Origin: Sterolibacterium sp.
GTDB lineage: Bacteria > Pseudomonadota > Gammaproteobacteria > Burkholderiales > Rhodocyclaceae
Direction of reading: 5' to 3'
Length of the DNA stretch: 64,000 bases
NCBI GenBank assembly: GCA_018062105.1
Contig: JAGOSV010000003.1
Location: 1 to 64,000 of the forward strand
Shown here: positions 40,985 through 50,390 of the stretch, piece after piece
Position numbering within the stretch: position 1 is the stretch's first letter
How the letters are laid out: each line of letters begins with the position of its first letter
Position numbers and translations under genes: made by a program
The notes under the pieces: generated by a model
Seen by the model: only the letters and a program-made list of their open reading frames with translations
Told to the model about the DNA's origin: nothing
Databases searched by the model: none

Positions 40985-42154
40985 ATGGCCCTTTATGACG
41001 ACTGGCGTGCGAACTCGCCCTTTTACAACAGCAGCCATGAAGAATGGGCGCAGACGGTGCGCCGCTTTGTGGACAAGGAAATCATGCCGCATGTCGAAGC
41101 CTGGGAGTCCGCCGGTGAAGTGCCGCGCGCGCTGCATCTCAAGGCGGCGGAAATCGGCCTTTTGCAGCAGGGCTTTCCTGAGGAATATGGCGGCATCTCG
41201 CACGGCGTGGACATGTACCACGGCCTGGTGGCGACCGAGGAACTGGCCAAGACCGGGGCGAGCGGGCTGCAACCGGCCTTGATGATCCACAGCGTGGCCC
41301 TGGCTCCCATCATCAAGCTGGGCACGGAAGAAATGAAGCAGCGCATCGCGCCGGATGTGCTGGCGGGGCGCAAACTCATGTCCATCTGCATCACGGAACC
41401 TTCCGGCGGCTCGGATGTTTCCGCCATCCAGATGCGTGCCGAAAAACGGGGCGACCGCTGGGTGCTCAACGGTTCCAAGATGTTCATCAGCGGCGGCATG
41501 CGCGCCGATTACTACACCGTCGTGGCGCGCGCCGGCGGGCCGGGGCCGGACGGTCTGGCCCTGTTCCTCGTCGAAAAGGGCCGCCCTGGTTTCAGCCAGA
41601 CGAAGCTGGAAAAGATGGGCTGGCACATGTCGGATACGGCCGCGCTTTATTTCGACGAGGTGGAAATTCCGCTGGAGAACCTCATCGGCCCGGAGGACAA
41701 CGGCTTTCTGGCTGTGGTGCACAACCTCAATGCCGAACGCATCGGCATGGCCGCCGGGATGCTGGCCTATGCGCGCTGCGCCGTGGATGAGGCACACGAG
41801 TGGGCGAAGCAGCGGGTGACTTTCGGCAAGCCGCTCATCAAGAACCAGGTGATCCGCCACAAGTTTGCCGAAATGGTGCGTCAGATCAGCGCGACACAAG
41901 CCTGGGTCGATCAACTGGTGTGGGCTTATCAGCACGACAAGCTGGATTTCGCGCTGACGGCATTGTGCAAGGTGCAGGCTTCGCGCACCCTGGATTTTTG
42001 CGCCCGGGAATGCGCGCAGATTCTCGGCGGGGCGAGCTTTATCAAGGGGGTGAAGATCGAGCGCATCTACCGCGATGTCCGCGCCCATGTGGTGGGCGGC
42101 GGCTCGGAAGAAATCCTGCTCGACTTTGCCGCAAGACAACTCGGTTACGCTTGA
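40985..42154 (+). CDS. Acyl-CoA dehydrogenase family protein
   Basis: FAD-dependent acyl-CoA dehydrogenase, 389 residues from the ATG at 40985 (ribosome site AAAGGA, 8 nt). N-terminal helical domain (1-120), central beta domain with SICITEPSGGSDVS and WVLNGSKMFISGG, and C-terminal helices with QRVTFGKPLIKNQ and the GGGSEEIL loop, where the catalytic Glu commonly lies. Substrate chain length cannot be told. An alpha/beta hydrolase follows after 18 bp with its own strong ribosome site, suggesting a two-gene catabolic unit. Confidence 0.92.
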   Translation: MALYDDWRANSPFYNSSHEEWAQTVRRFVDKEIMPHVEAWESAGEVPRALHLKAAEIGLLQQGFPEEYGGISHGVDMYHGLVATEELAKTGASGLQPALMIHSVALAPIIKLGTEEMKQRIAPDVLAGRKLMSICITEPSGGSDVSAIQMRAEKRGDRWVLNGSKMFISGGMRADYYTVVARAGGPGPDGLALFLVEKGRPGFSQTKLEKMGWHMSDTAALYFDEVEIPLENLIGPEDNGFLAVVHNLNAERIGMAAGMLAYARCAVDEAHEWAKQRVTFGKPLIKNQVIRHKFAEMVRQISATQAWVDQLVWAYQHDKLDFALTALCKVQASRTLDFCARECAQILGGASFIKGVKIERIYRDVRAHVVGGGSEEILLDFAARQLGYA

Positions 42155-42172
42155 ACCTCAGGAGGAAATCGC

Positions 42173-42928
42173 ATGAACACGACCTATCGTCTGATCGGCC
42201 AGGGGCCGCACAAGGTGATCTGCATCCACGGCTGGTTTGGCAGTGCCGAAGGCTGGGGGCCTTTCGTTGAATCGCTGGATACCCAGGCTTTCAGCTATGC
42301 CTTCATGGATTGCCGGGGCTATGGCGGCGCGAAGGCGCAAAAGGGCGAATACAGCGCCGAGGAAGTGGCCCGCGATGTGCTGACACTGGCCGATCATCTG
42401 GGCTGGGAGAGGTTCAGCCTGATCGGGCATTCCATGGGCGGGATGTACGTCCAGCGGGTGCTGGTGGAGGCTCCGCAGCGCGTGAATAAGATTGTGGCAC
42501 TGACCCCCGTGCCGGCGGATGGCTATCCCTTCGATGAGGCGGGCTATACCTTTTTCGACAGTGCCGCCGACAGCCCGGACGTGCGCCGCCAGATCATCGA
42601 CAAAACCACCGGCAACCGCCTCACACCCGTCTGGATCGAGCGCATCGCCCGGCATTCGCTGGACCATGCCTCCCGCGAGGCTTTTGCCGCCTACCTGAAG
42701 GCCTGGGCCCGCAGCAATTTTGCCGAGCAAATCATGGGCAATCCCGTTCCGCTCCTGACCTTGATCGGCGAGCACGACCCGGCCATCAACGAAACCCTGG
42801 TGCAGAATACCTTTCTGGCCTGGTATCCCAATGTCGAATTCGAGATCATGGCCAACGCCGGCCACTATCCAATGTTCGAAACGCCAGTGGCACTGGCCAC
42901 TTCCGTGGAGCGCTTCCTGAGCGCCTGA
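42173..42928 (+). CDS. Alpha/beta hydrolase
   Basis: 251-residue single-domain hydrolase. Oxyanion HGWFGSAEGW, nucleophile elbow GHSMGG, acid in IGEHDPAIN and catalytic His in NAGHYPM are all present, so it should be active. Ribosome site AGGAGG. Cytosolic. Co-transcribed with the acyl-CoA dehydrogenase, it may be a thioesterase or esterase in the same pathway; inference from position only. Confidence 0.9.
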   Translation: MNTTYRLIGQGPHKVICIHGWFGSAEGWGPFVESLDTQAFSYAFMDCRGYGGAKAQKGEYSAEEVARDVLTLADHLGWERFSLIGHSMGGMYVQRVLVEAPQRVNKIVALTPVPADGYPFDEAGYTFFDSAADSPDVRRQIIDKTTGNRLTPVWIERIARHSLDHASREAFAAYLKAWARSNFAEQIMGNPVPLLTLIGEHDPAINETLVQNTFLAWYPNVEFEIMANAGHYPMFETPVALATSVERFLSA

Positions 42929-43035
42929 CGTTGGCACAAAAACATCCCCACCAACACCTGTAACACCTACATTGCCAAATCCCCGCAACCCCGTGTAGTC
43001 TGGCGATCCTTGCCTCTCCCGTGACGGAGCCTGTC

Positions 43036-43482
43036 GTGAACACCCTGGGCCTCTGGGCTTCCATCATTGCCCTGTCGATGACTCCCAATCTGCTCCTGGG
43101 CTCCTCGACAGCCTTGGCCGTCGGCATCCAGGCACACCTGCCACCCGGCCAGTTGTTACCGGTCGTGGCGCTGGCCAGCTATCTCGAAGGGCTGCTCGTG
43201 GCCTGGCTGGCTGAACGCAGTACCCATCTGGCTTGGGTTCAGCGCTGGATCGAGCGGATGCGCACACCACGCAATCTGGGGCTGGCCGAGCGCTGGGGCG
43301 TATGGGGCGGCCTGACACTGGGCTGCGCCCTGGTCGGTCAGGAGCCCATCCTGGTCGCCCTGCGCTGGCTGGGTGTCGGCATGCGCCGCCTCTGGTTACC
43401 CTTGGCGGTCAGCAATATTCTCTTTACCGGACTGTATTACCTGGCCGCGGCCTTCGGCCTCGACCAGCTCGCCCGGCTTTGA
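43036..43482 (+). CDS. Small integral membrane protein of unknown function
   Basis: 148 residues from a GTG at 43036, preceded by GGAG at 6 nt; a GTG at 43021 is an alternative start. Hydrophobic segments lie near 5-25, 35-55, 88-105 and 112-140, so probably three or four membrane helices, with a charged loop (about 57-85) rich in Arg. I do not recognise the family. 74 bp ahead of the ABC exporter. Confidence 0.65.
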   Translation: MNTLGLWASIIALSMTPNLLLGSSTALAVGIQAHLPPGQLLPVVALASYLEGLLVAWLAERSTHLAWVQRWIERMRTPRNLGLAERWGVWGGLTLGCALVGQEPILVALRWLGVGMRRLWLPLAVSNILFTGLYYLAAAFGLDQLARL

Positions 43483-43556
43483 GCTTGGAAACCACCAGCA
43501 GCCAGCACTCCGTGGCCTGACTTTGGCCTTGGTTCTCTTTTCTGGAGCATGATCCT

Positions 43557-45392
43557 TTGCCTTCATCCCCTGCCCATCCATCCTCCCTGACTGGCCTGGC
43601 CGTTCTGCGCCAGCTGGCAACCTTTCTGCGTCCTTACCGCAAGCATCTCGCACTGGCGCTGATAGTACTGGTCATCGCCGCACTGGCTGCCCTGAGCCTG
43701 CCTCTGGCGGTGCGCCAAGTCATAGACCAGGGGTTTACGCAAGCCAGTACCCGGCAGATCGATCACGGCTTCTTACTGCTGTTCGGCGTTGCCCTGGTAC
43801 TTGGTTTATTCACCGCCTGGCGCTTTTATCTCGTTTCCTGGCTGGGTGAACGGGTGGTAGCCGACCTGCGCCATGCGGTCTATCGCCACATCCTCGGCAT
43901 GAGCCCGGAGTTTTTCGAGACGACGCGCACGGGTGAAGTGCTGTCGCGCCTGACCACCGATACCACCTTGATCCAGGTGGTGGTCGGCACCAGCATTTCG
44001 ATGGCTTTGCGTAATCTGCTGATGCTGGCCGGTGCGCTGGTGATGATGGCAGTCAGCAGCCCGCGACTGACGGCGTATACGCTGGTGTTGCTACTGGCCG
44101 TGGTTTTGCCCATCGTCGTTTTTGGTCGGGCAGTGCGTCGCCTGTCGCGCGCCAGCCAGGATCGTGTCGCAGATGCCAGCGCGCTAGCGGGCGAGAAGCT
44201 CAACGCCATTGCCACCATTCAATCCTTTGGCCAGGAGGCGCACGAAGCGGCTTCCTTTGAACACTCGGTAGAAACAGCCTTTGCCACTGCCCTGCGTCGC
44301 ATCCGGGCCCGCGCGACACTGACCGCCATCATCATCGTGCTGGCTTTTGGTGCGGTGGTGCTGGTGTTGTGGCTAGGGGCGCATGAGGTGCTCGATGGCA
44401 CGATGAGTGCCGGCCAGCTCGGCCAGTTCGTACTCTATACCGTCATGGTAGCCGGCAGCATCGGGGCGCTGGCCGAAGTCTGGGGCGATGTGCAGCGAGC
44501 GGCGGGGGCTACCGAGCGGCTGCTGGAGCTGCTGGCCGCACAGCCGGCCATCCGGCTGAGCACCAGCCCTCTGCCCCTGCCGGCACCCCGTGGCGAGTTG
44601 CGCTTCGAACAGGTGAGTTTCCACTACCCCTCCCGGCCGGAGCAGGCAGCCCTCAGCCAGTTAGACCTGCATATCCAGCCCGGCGAAACCGTCGCCCTGG
44701 TGGGCCCCTCCGGGGCGGGCAAGAGCACGCTGTTCCAGCTGCTGCTGCGATTTTATGACCCGCAACAAGGGCGCATCCTGTTCGATGGCGTCGACTTGAC
44801 CCAGGCAGACCCCAACGAATTACGGGCACGAATCGGCATCGTGCCACAAGACACCGTAATCTTTTCAGCGAATGCGCTGGAAAACATCCGCTATGGACGA
44901 GCCGATGCCAGTGACGAGGAAGTCAAGGCAGCGGCACGTGCAGCGGTGGCGGATGAGTTTATCGAGCGATTACCACAAGGCTGGCACAGCTTTCTGGGCG
45001 AGCGCGGGGTGCGACTATCCGGCGGGCAGCGGCAGCGCATCGCCATCGCCCGTGCCCTGCTGAAAAACCCACCCCTGCTACTGCTCGATGAGGCGACCAG
45101 CGCCCTCGATGCAGAAAGCGAACGTCTGGTACAGCAGGCACTGGAACGTCTGGTGCGGGGACGCACCACCCTAGTGATCGCCCATCGCCTGGCCACGGTG
45201 CGCCAGGCCGACCGCATCATCGTCCTCGATCACGGTCGTGTGGTAGCCAGCGGCAGCCACGAGGAACTCAGCCGTGCCGGTGGGCTGTACGGCCGCCTGG
45301 CGGCCTTACAGTTCGGACAGGAGGGCGCTGCTGATCTGGCACGAACAGAAACCGATCAGGCAAAGACAGAGCCCGGCGGGTTGGTGGTCTGA
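43557..45392 (+). CDS. MsbA-like ABC exporter (fused membrane and ATPase domains)
   Basis: 611 residues, half-transporter. The type I exporter membrane domain (about 20-320, six helices) has EFFETTRTGEVLSRLTTDT. The nucleotide-binding domain shows Walker A GPSGAGKST, Q-loop PQDTVIF, signature LSGGQRQR, Walker B LLLLDEATSALD and H-loop IAHRLAT. The start is a TTG with a well-placed GGAG (9 nt); the nearby ATG at 43549 is out of frame. Lipid or drug export is typical of the family; the cargo is unknown. Confidence 0.93.
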   Translation: MPSSPAHPSSLTGLAVLRQLATFLRPYRKHLALALIVLVIAALAALSLPLAVRQVIDQGFTQASTRQIDHGFLLLFGVALVLGLFTAWRFYLVSWLGERVVADLRHAVYRHILGMSPEFFETTRTGEVLSRLTTDTTLIQVVVGTSISMALRNLLMLAGALVMMAVSSPRLTAYTLVLLLAVVLPIVVFGRAVRRLSRASQDRVADASALAGEKLNAIATIQSFGQEAHEAASFEHSVETAFATALRRIRARATLTAIIIVLAFGAVVLVLWLGAHEVLDGTMSAGQLGQFVLYTVMVAGSIGALAEVWGDVQRAAGATERLLELLAAQPAIRLSTSPLPLPAPRGELRFEQVSFHYPSRPEQAALSQLDLHIQPGETVALVGPSGAGKSTLFQLLLRFYDPQQGRILFDGVDLTQADPNELRARIGIVPQDTVIFSANALENIRYGRADASDEEVKAAARAAVADEFIERLPQGWHSFLGERGVRLSGGQRQRIAIARALLKNPPLLLLDEATSALDAESERLVQQALERLVRGRTTLVIAHRLATVRQADRIIVLDHGRVVASGSHEELSRAGGLYGRLAALQFGQEGAADLARTETDQAKTEPGGLVV

Positions 45393-45570
45393 ACCGGTAT
45401 TCCCAAACAATCCTGCCCCACCCTTCCCCTCTTCCCCTGTCTGGGGTGGCTGCCCGGGGCGACTATCCCAAGGAAAAGTGCTGCCTGCCAGAGGGTCACG
45501 GACATATTCCTCGCCCATGAGAAGCAGGACAACCAGAAGAGAATACAAAAACCGGCTATGAAAACCGGGC

Positions 45571-45600
45571 ACGCTAAGGCGCACTAAGGCGCACTAAGGC
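45571..45600. repeat. 10-bp tandem repeat x3 downstream of porin
   Basis: ACGCTAAGGC, GCACTAAGGC, GCACTAAGGC, with degenerate continuation (ACGCCAAGCG CACTAAAG) to about 45618, immediately beyond the porin terminator. Confidence 0.9.
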
Positions 45601-45620
45601 ACGCCAAGCGCACTAAAGAC

Positions 45621-45651
45621 AACGGCCGTCCCCTTGCGGGAGACGGCCGTT
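45621..45651 (-). terminator. Terminator of the porin gene
   Basis: 10-bp perfect arms AACGGCCGTC/GACGGCCGTT; the loop region can pair further (CCC with GGG around TTGC). It lies 46 bp after the porin stop and is followed on the minus strand by GTCTTTAG. A strong hairpin with a modest T-run. Confidence 0.75.
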
Positions 45652-45697
45652 GGTAAGACAGATACGACAGCTACGTTCAGCAGTCTAACCGCATGGA

Positions 45698-46747
45698 TCA
45701 GAATGCGTGACGGATACCCACTTGGAAGCCGGAGGGATCGTTGCCAGCAAGAACGTTGTTCACCGGGTTGGTGGCAAAGTTGGCTGCGCTGGCGTTGTCG
45801 TTGTTGATGCGGGCATAGATAGCCTTCAGGACGGTGCGCTTGGACAGGCTGTGCTCGTAGCCGAGTTCAAACAGCTTGGCGCCGGTGTTGCTGGTGCCAT
45901 TCACGTTGCCGAGCTTGTAGTACTGGGCAATGACCTTACCGTTCGGTGCAGCGTTGAACGTGCCACCCAGACCCCAGGTGGTTTGCTTGCTGTTCAGGCC
46001 AACGTTGTTTTCGAACTTAACCTGGTTCCACAGGGCACGCACCGAGCCCATGCCGAAATCATAAGCACCGGCAACACGGGTGTTCTTGGTCTGGCTGTCG
46101 ACACCGTCACGAGCCTTGCCGTTGGCATAGGTCAGGCCAGCCAGGATGGGGCCGTTGTTGTAGTTCAGACCGAGATCCCAGGCACGGCCGTCAGCCTTGG
46201 CGGGGTTGCCGCTGGCGGTCTTGTTTTCGCCGGAGATGTAGGCCAGCGCGCCGCTGAAGCCGCTGAAGTTGGCCGAGGTGAATTGGGCGGTGTTGGTCTG
46301 ACGGGTATCAAAGCCGGAGGTGTTGGTCAGCGCAGCGCTGGAGCCAATGCCAGCCCAGCCGGCGTTCACGTCAACTGCACCACCCAGAGCGCGGGTCGGG
46401 GTGGTCAGCGTGCCCAGCTTGATGTCGCCGTAGGCACCGGCCAGGCCGGCGTAGGTGTCACGAGCGGAGTTGAACATGGCACCGGTGTCTGCACCCACGC
46501 CATTTTCGAACTGGAACAGAGCCTTCATGCCATTGCCCACATCTTCCGTGCCCTTGAAGCCGATGTAGGAGCTATTGGAAGAAACACGGGTGTAGGTGCC
46601 GGTTTGCGAACCAGCAACGCCACCGGAGGTCTTGACGAAGTCGAAGGACAGGTCGGCCACGCCGTAGACGGTGACGGCGGTGGAGTTGGCGAAAGCGCCG
46701 GTGGAAACGAGGCCGGCAACGGCCAGAGCAATCAGCTTCTTCTGCAT
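45698..46747 (-). CDS. Gram-negative general porin
   Basis: 349-residue outer-membrane porin of the betaproteobacterial (porin_4) type. Signal peptide MQKKLIALAVAGLVSTGAFA, cleaved after A20. The mature part starts NSTAVTVYGVADLSFDF, has many alternating beta segments (16-strand trimeric barrel in the family), and ends in the aromatic C-terminus GFQVGIRHAF required for BAM recognition. Ribosome site AGGAGATATCCTC before the ATG. It is probably a major outer-membrane protein, with its own leader and terminator. Confidence 0.96.
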   Translation of the reverse strand: MQKKLIALAVAGLVSTGAFANSTAVTVYGVADLSFDFVKTSGGVAGSQTGTYTRVSSNSSYIGFKGTEDVGNGMKALFQFENGVGADTGAMFNSARDTYAGLAGAYGDIKLGTLTTPTRALGGAVDVNAGWAGIGSSAALTNTSGFDTRQTNTAQFTSANFSGFSGALAYISGENKTASGNPAKADGRAWDLGLNYNNGPILAGLTYANGKARDGVDSQTKNTRVAGAYDFGMGSVRALWNQVKFENNVGLNSKQTTWGLGGTFNAAPNGKVIAQYYKLGNVNGTSNTGAKLFELGYEHSLSKRTVLKAIYARINNDNASAANFATNPVNNVLAGNDPSGFQVGIRHAF

Positions 46748-47161
46748 GAGGATATCTCCTGTTGATTGATTTTTTGAAACAGCGAAACAGCGAACGATGA
46801 AAAGTAATACCTGAAACCTTGAAACTTGATACTGGAAATTCTTCGTCCCCTGTCTGAGGGAAACCGGGAGCCATTTTGCCCAAGCCTCCCTCAGTGCGCC
46901 AAGAAAAAACTGGCGCACGCCCGCTGCACAAGGCCATTTTGTTGTTTTTCTGCAACGCCCATCAACATCTTCCCCGCCCCAGCACCCCAGCCTGGCCACC
47001 GCCATCTCTGGGCACGACGGCCGTCAATGGCGGTAAATGGCCGTTATAATGACCGCCTTCGTGGAAATACCGGAGCGCTGTACTGCAAACGACAGCAGCC
47101 TGTCACGGATTTCCTTGCCCACCAACCGTTCCAACCATTCTCCTGCCCCTTGCACGGCATC
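46748..47161. other. Divergent porin/argS regulatory region
   Basis: 414 bp. The porin side has a direct repeat GAAACAGC x2 (46776-46791) in the leader, and minus-strand TATTAC (complement of 46809-46814) as a possible -10. The argS side has TATAAT at 47045-47050. No gene is supported. Confidence 0.6.
47045..47050 (+). promoter_or_regulatory. Consensus -10 (TATAAT) of argS
   Basis: TATAAT in GCCGTTATAATGACC; the leader would be about 105 nt to the argS ATG. No confident -35. Confidence 0.5.
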
Positions 47162-48913
47162 ATGACTCTCGATCCACGGAAACATCTGGCGGAATTGCTC
47201 AAGATCGCCCTGGCCAGTGTCGCGCCAGAACAACGTGACCTCGCTCTTTTATTCGAGCGCCCGCGCCAGGCCGACCACGGCGATTTTGCCAGCAACCTAG
47301 CCCTGCAACTGGCCAAACCGCTCAAGACCAGCCCGCGTGACATCGCGCAGCGACTGGTGCGCGAGCTGCCGCCATCTCCCTTGGTGGAACGGGTAGATGT
47401 CGCCGGCGCCGGGTTCATCAATGTGTATCTGTCTCAAGCCGCGCGCACGGCCGTGGTCGCCACGGCACTGACGCAGGGCGGCGACTTCGGCCGCAACGCA
47501 CAAGGCGGTGGTCGCAAGATCCAGGTGGAGTTCGTCTCGGCCAACCCGACCGGCCCGCTGCATGTCGGCCACGGGCGTGGTGCGGCGCTGGGAGCGAGCC
47601 TGGCCAATTTGCTGGCGTTTGCCGGCTGGCAGGTGACGCGGGAATATTACGTCAATGATGCCGGCCGGCAAATGGACATTCTGGCGGTATCGACCTGGCT
47701 GCGTTATCTGGCATCGTTCGATGTGGTGATTCCTTTTCCGTCCAATGCTTATCAGGGCGATTACGTCTGCGACATGGCGCAGCAGGTGCGTGCCGCGCAT
47801 GGCGAACACTATGTGCGGCCGCTGGCCGAGGTGCTGGACGGGGTGCCCGAACTGGCCGCCGATGCCGCCAATATCGAGGAACGGCTCGATGCGCTGATTG
47901 CCAGTGGCAAACGCTTGCTGGGCGAGGGCTGGGAATACATCCACCAGCATGCGCTGACCGAACAACTCGCCGATGGTCGCAACGATCTGGAATCGTTTGG
48001 CGTTCATTTCGATGTGTGGTTCTCCGAGCGCTCACTCTACGACACTGGTCTCGTGGCGCAAGCGGTCGAGCGGCTGGAGAAAAACGGCCATATTTATGTG
48101 CAGGATGGGGCAAAGTGGTTCCGCTCGACCCATTTCGGCGACGAAAAGGATCGTGTGGTGCAGCGGGACAACGGTCTTTACACCTATTTCGCTTCCGATA
48201 TTGCCTACCACGGCAACAAGCTGGAGCGCGGCTTCGAGAAGATCGTCGACATCTGGGGCGCGGATCACCACGGCTACATTCCGCGCGTGCGCGGCGCGCT
48301 GACGGCGATGGGCTGTCCAGGGCAGGAAGGCGGGCCGCTCGATGTGCTGCTGGTGCAGTTCGTGTCGCTGTGGCGGGGCAAGGAAAAAATATCGATGTCG
48401 ACACGGGCCGGCCAGTACGTCACGCTGCGCGACCTACGGCACGAAGTCGGCAATGATGCCTGCCGTTTCTTTTACATGCTGAGGAAGGCCGACCAGTCGC
48501 TGGATTTCGATCTCGAACTGGCCAAATCGCAAAGCAGCGACAACCCGGTGTATTACGTCCAGTATGCACATGCCCGTGTCTGCTCGCTACTGACCCAGTG
48601 GGGGGGCGATGCAGCAACGCTGGTGACGGCCGATCTGTCGTTATTGACGGGAGAACGGGAGCAGGCCCTGTGCCGGCAACTGGCCATTTTCCCCGAGATG
48701 GTGGCCGATGCCGCACGGGATTACGCCCCGCAGGCCGTGGCCTTTTACCTGAAAGACCTGGCCGCTGAATTCCACAGTTATTACAATGCCGAACGCATGC
48801 TGGTCGAAGATGCCGCCCTGTGTGCGGCACGGCTGGCGCTGGCGATGGCCGTGCAGGTGACACTGGCCAACGGCCTGGCCATCCTTGGCGTATCAGCTCC
48901 GGAGAGCATGTGA
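47162..48913 (+). CDS. argS: Arginyl-tRNA synthetase
   Basis: Class Ia synthetase, 583 residues. N-terminal Add-1 domain (1-110), HIGH-like motif HVGHGRG preceded by SANPTGPLHVGH, a KMSKS-equivalent KISMSTRAG, and the C-terminal anticodon domain ending MAVQVTLANGLAILGV. The start ATG 47162 (MTLDPRKHLAELL) was chosen by family fit; the frame is open from 46826. The downstream SPOR gene begins 1 bp after the stop, so the two are co-transcribed. Confidence 0.97.
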   Translation: MTLDPRKHLAELLKIALASVAPEQRDLALLFERPRQADHGDFASNLALQLAKPLKTSPRDIAQRLVRELPPSPLVERVDVAGAGFINVYLSQAARTAVVATALTQGGDFGRNAQGGGRKIQVEFVSANPTGPLHVGHGRGAALGASLANLLAFAGWQVTREYYVNDAGRQMDILAVSTWLRYLASFDVVIPFPSNAYQGDYVCDMAQQVRAAHGEHYVRPLAEVLDGVPELAADAANIEERLDALIASGKRLLGEGWEYIHQHALTEQLADGRNDLESFGVHFDVWFSERSLYDTGLVAQAVERLEKNGHIYVQDGAKWFRSTHFGDEKDRVVQRDNGLYTYFASDIAYHGNKLERGFEKIVDIWGADHHGYIPRVRGALTAMGCPGQEGGPLDVLLVQFVSLWRGKEKISMSTRAGQYVTLRDLRHEVGNDACRFFYMLRKADQSLDFDLELAKSQSSDNPVYYVQYAHARVCSLLTQWGGDAATLVTADLSLLTGEREQALCRQLAIFPEMVADAARDYAPQAVAFYLKDLAAEFHSYYNAERMLVEDAALCAARLALAMAVQVTLANGLAILGVSAPESM

Positions 48914-48914
48914 C

Positions 48915-49589
48915 ATGAGCAGGCAGACAGTGAGCAAACCACAGCCCCCGAAGAAGAAAAGCTCTGGCGGCACACTCATCGGGCTATTCATCGGCCTGGT
49001 CATCGGCCTAGTGTGCGCCTTCGGCATCGCCTGGTACTTGCAAAAATCACCGTTGCCGTTTATGGACAAGAATGTTCGTGGTGAGCCTGTCAGCACGCCA
49101 CTGCCGGCACCTTCCGGCACGCCGCTGCAGCTGCCGGGCAAGCCGGGTGAAAAACCGGTAGGTACGGCCAGCGAGAAACCGCGTTTCGAGTTCTACAAAA
49201 TCCTGCCGGGAGGCGAGGCCGCACCGCAATCCCCCGCACACCCTGCCCCCCCTGCCGCTCCGGTGACCGGCGATGCGGCAGGCACGGCAGATACTGCGGG
49301 CGCCCCGGCGCCCCCGGCGGCCAGCGATGTCCTCTATTTGCAGGCAGGGGCCTTCCAGAAATCTGCCGACGCAGATAACCTCAAGGCCAAACTGGCGTTG
49401 ATGGGTTTTGAAGCCAGCGTACTGGAGGCCAACCTGCCCGACAAGGGGACGATGTACCGCGTGCGCGTTGGCCCCTTTGCCAAACCGGACGAAATGAACC
49501 GGGCGCGTAATCAGTTGTCACAAGGCGGTATCCAGGCTAGCCTGGTCAAAACCCGGGAGGTTCGCAACCCGCCGGCCGTGCAGCCCTGA
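48915..49589 (+). CDS. SPOR-domain membrane protein (FtsN-like)
   Basis: 224 residues: basic N-tail (PPKKKSS), one TM helix at about 19-42, a periplasmic Pro/Ala-rich linker, and a C-terminal SPOR domain (about 143-215, with LYLQAGAFQKSADADNLKAKL and YRVRVGPFAKPDEMNRAR). SPOR domains bind denuded septal peptidoglycan, so a division role is likely. The argS-SPOR-dsbA order is conserved in betaproteobacteria. Confidence 0.9.
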   Translation: MSRQTVSKPQPPKKKSSGGTLIGLFIGLVIGLVCAFGIAWYLQKSPLPFMDKNVRGEPVSTPLPAPSGTPLQLPGKPGEKPVGTASEKPRFEFYKILPGGEAAPQSPAHPAPPAAPVTGDAAGTADTAGAPAPPAASDVLYLQAGAFQKSADADNLKAKLALMGFEASVLEANLPDKGTMYRVRVGPFAKPDEMNRARNQLSQGGIQASLVKTREVRNPPAVQP

Positions 49590-49642
49590 CCTTCGCTTCA
49601 TGCCCCTGATGTTCCTGCCTCATCCTTACAGGAGAAATGCTC

Positions 49643-50368
49643 ATGTTTCATGAAACCGATCGAACCCTGCGCCTGGCTCGCCTTGTTGCCACGACCTGCT
49701 GCCTGGCCCTGTCGCTGACCGCTGGTGGAGCACTGGCTGCCGAATTCCGGGAAGGCAAGGAATATGCCCTGTTGCCCCAGGCACAGCCAGCAGATGCCAA
49801 GGGCAAGGTCGAGGTCATCGAGTTTTTCTGGTTCGGCTGCCCACATTGCTATGAATTCGAGCCGACGCTGAAAAGCTGGGTCAAAACCCTGCCTGCCGAT
49901 GTCGCCTTCCGCCGCGTGCCGGCCGATTTCGGCCGCTGGACGGGGGGTACCAAGCTGTTTTACGCGCTGGAAGCCATTGGCGAAGAAGAACGCTTGCACA
50001 AAGAACTGTTCGATGCCATCCATGGCAGCGAGCGGCTGAATTTCAACAGCGAAGCGGCAGTAGCCGACTGGCTGTCCAAAAAAGGGGTCGATCGCAAAAA
50101 ATTTGCCGATGCTTATCGTTCCTTTTCGGTGCAGAGTAACGTCAGCCGCGCCCAGCAACTGACCCGTGCCTATGCCCTGAGCGGCGTGCCAACGGTGGCC
50201 ATCGGTGGCAAGTATTTCACCAACAACGGCATGACCAACGGCTTTGAAACCATGCCCGCCGTCATGAACCAGCTGATTGCCAAGGTGCGTGCCGAGCAGG
50301 GCCGGCCGGCAGCTGTGGCCACGGCTACGGCTGCGGACAAAAAACCAGCCGGCAAAGGCGCGAAATAA
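49643..50368 (+). CDS. dsbA: Periplasmic thiol:disulfide oxidoreductase DsbA
   Basis: 241 residues from the ATG at 49643, which has GGAGAA at 8 nt; the ATG at 49637 is too close to that site. Signal peptide to about residue 33 (GGALAA). Active site CPHC (C66, C69) after VIEFFWFGC, helical insertion, and cis-Pro in SGVPTVAIGG. Oxidises exported proteins; normally recharged by DsbB, not in the window. Confidence 0.96.
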   Translation: MFHETDRTLRLARLVATTCCLALSLTAGGALAAEFREGKEYALLPQAQPADAKGKVEVIEFFWFGCPHCYEFEPTLKSWVKTLPADVAFRRVPADFGRWTGGTKLFYALEAIGEEERLHKELFDAIHGSERLNFNSEAAVADWLSKKGVDRKKFADAYRSFSVQSNVSRAQQLTRAYALSGVPTVAIGGKYFTNNGMTNGFETMPAVMNQLIAKVRAEQGRPAAVATATAADKKPAGKGAK

Positions 50369-50390
50369 CTCATCGTTCGAACTGCAGCCC

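Larger units (their letters stand above)
45393..45697. other. Spacer between ABC exporter and porin
   Basis: 305 bp without a gene. It contains the 10-bp repeat array 45571-45600 and the porin terminator 45621-45651. The first 170 bp show nothing I can name. Confidence 0.6.
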
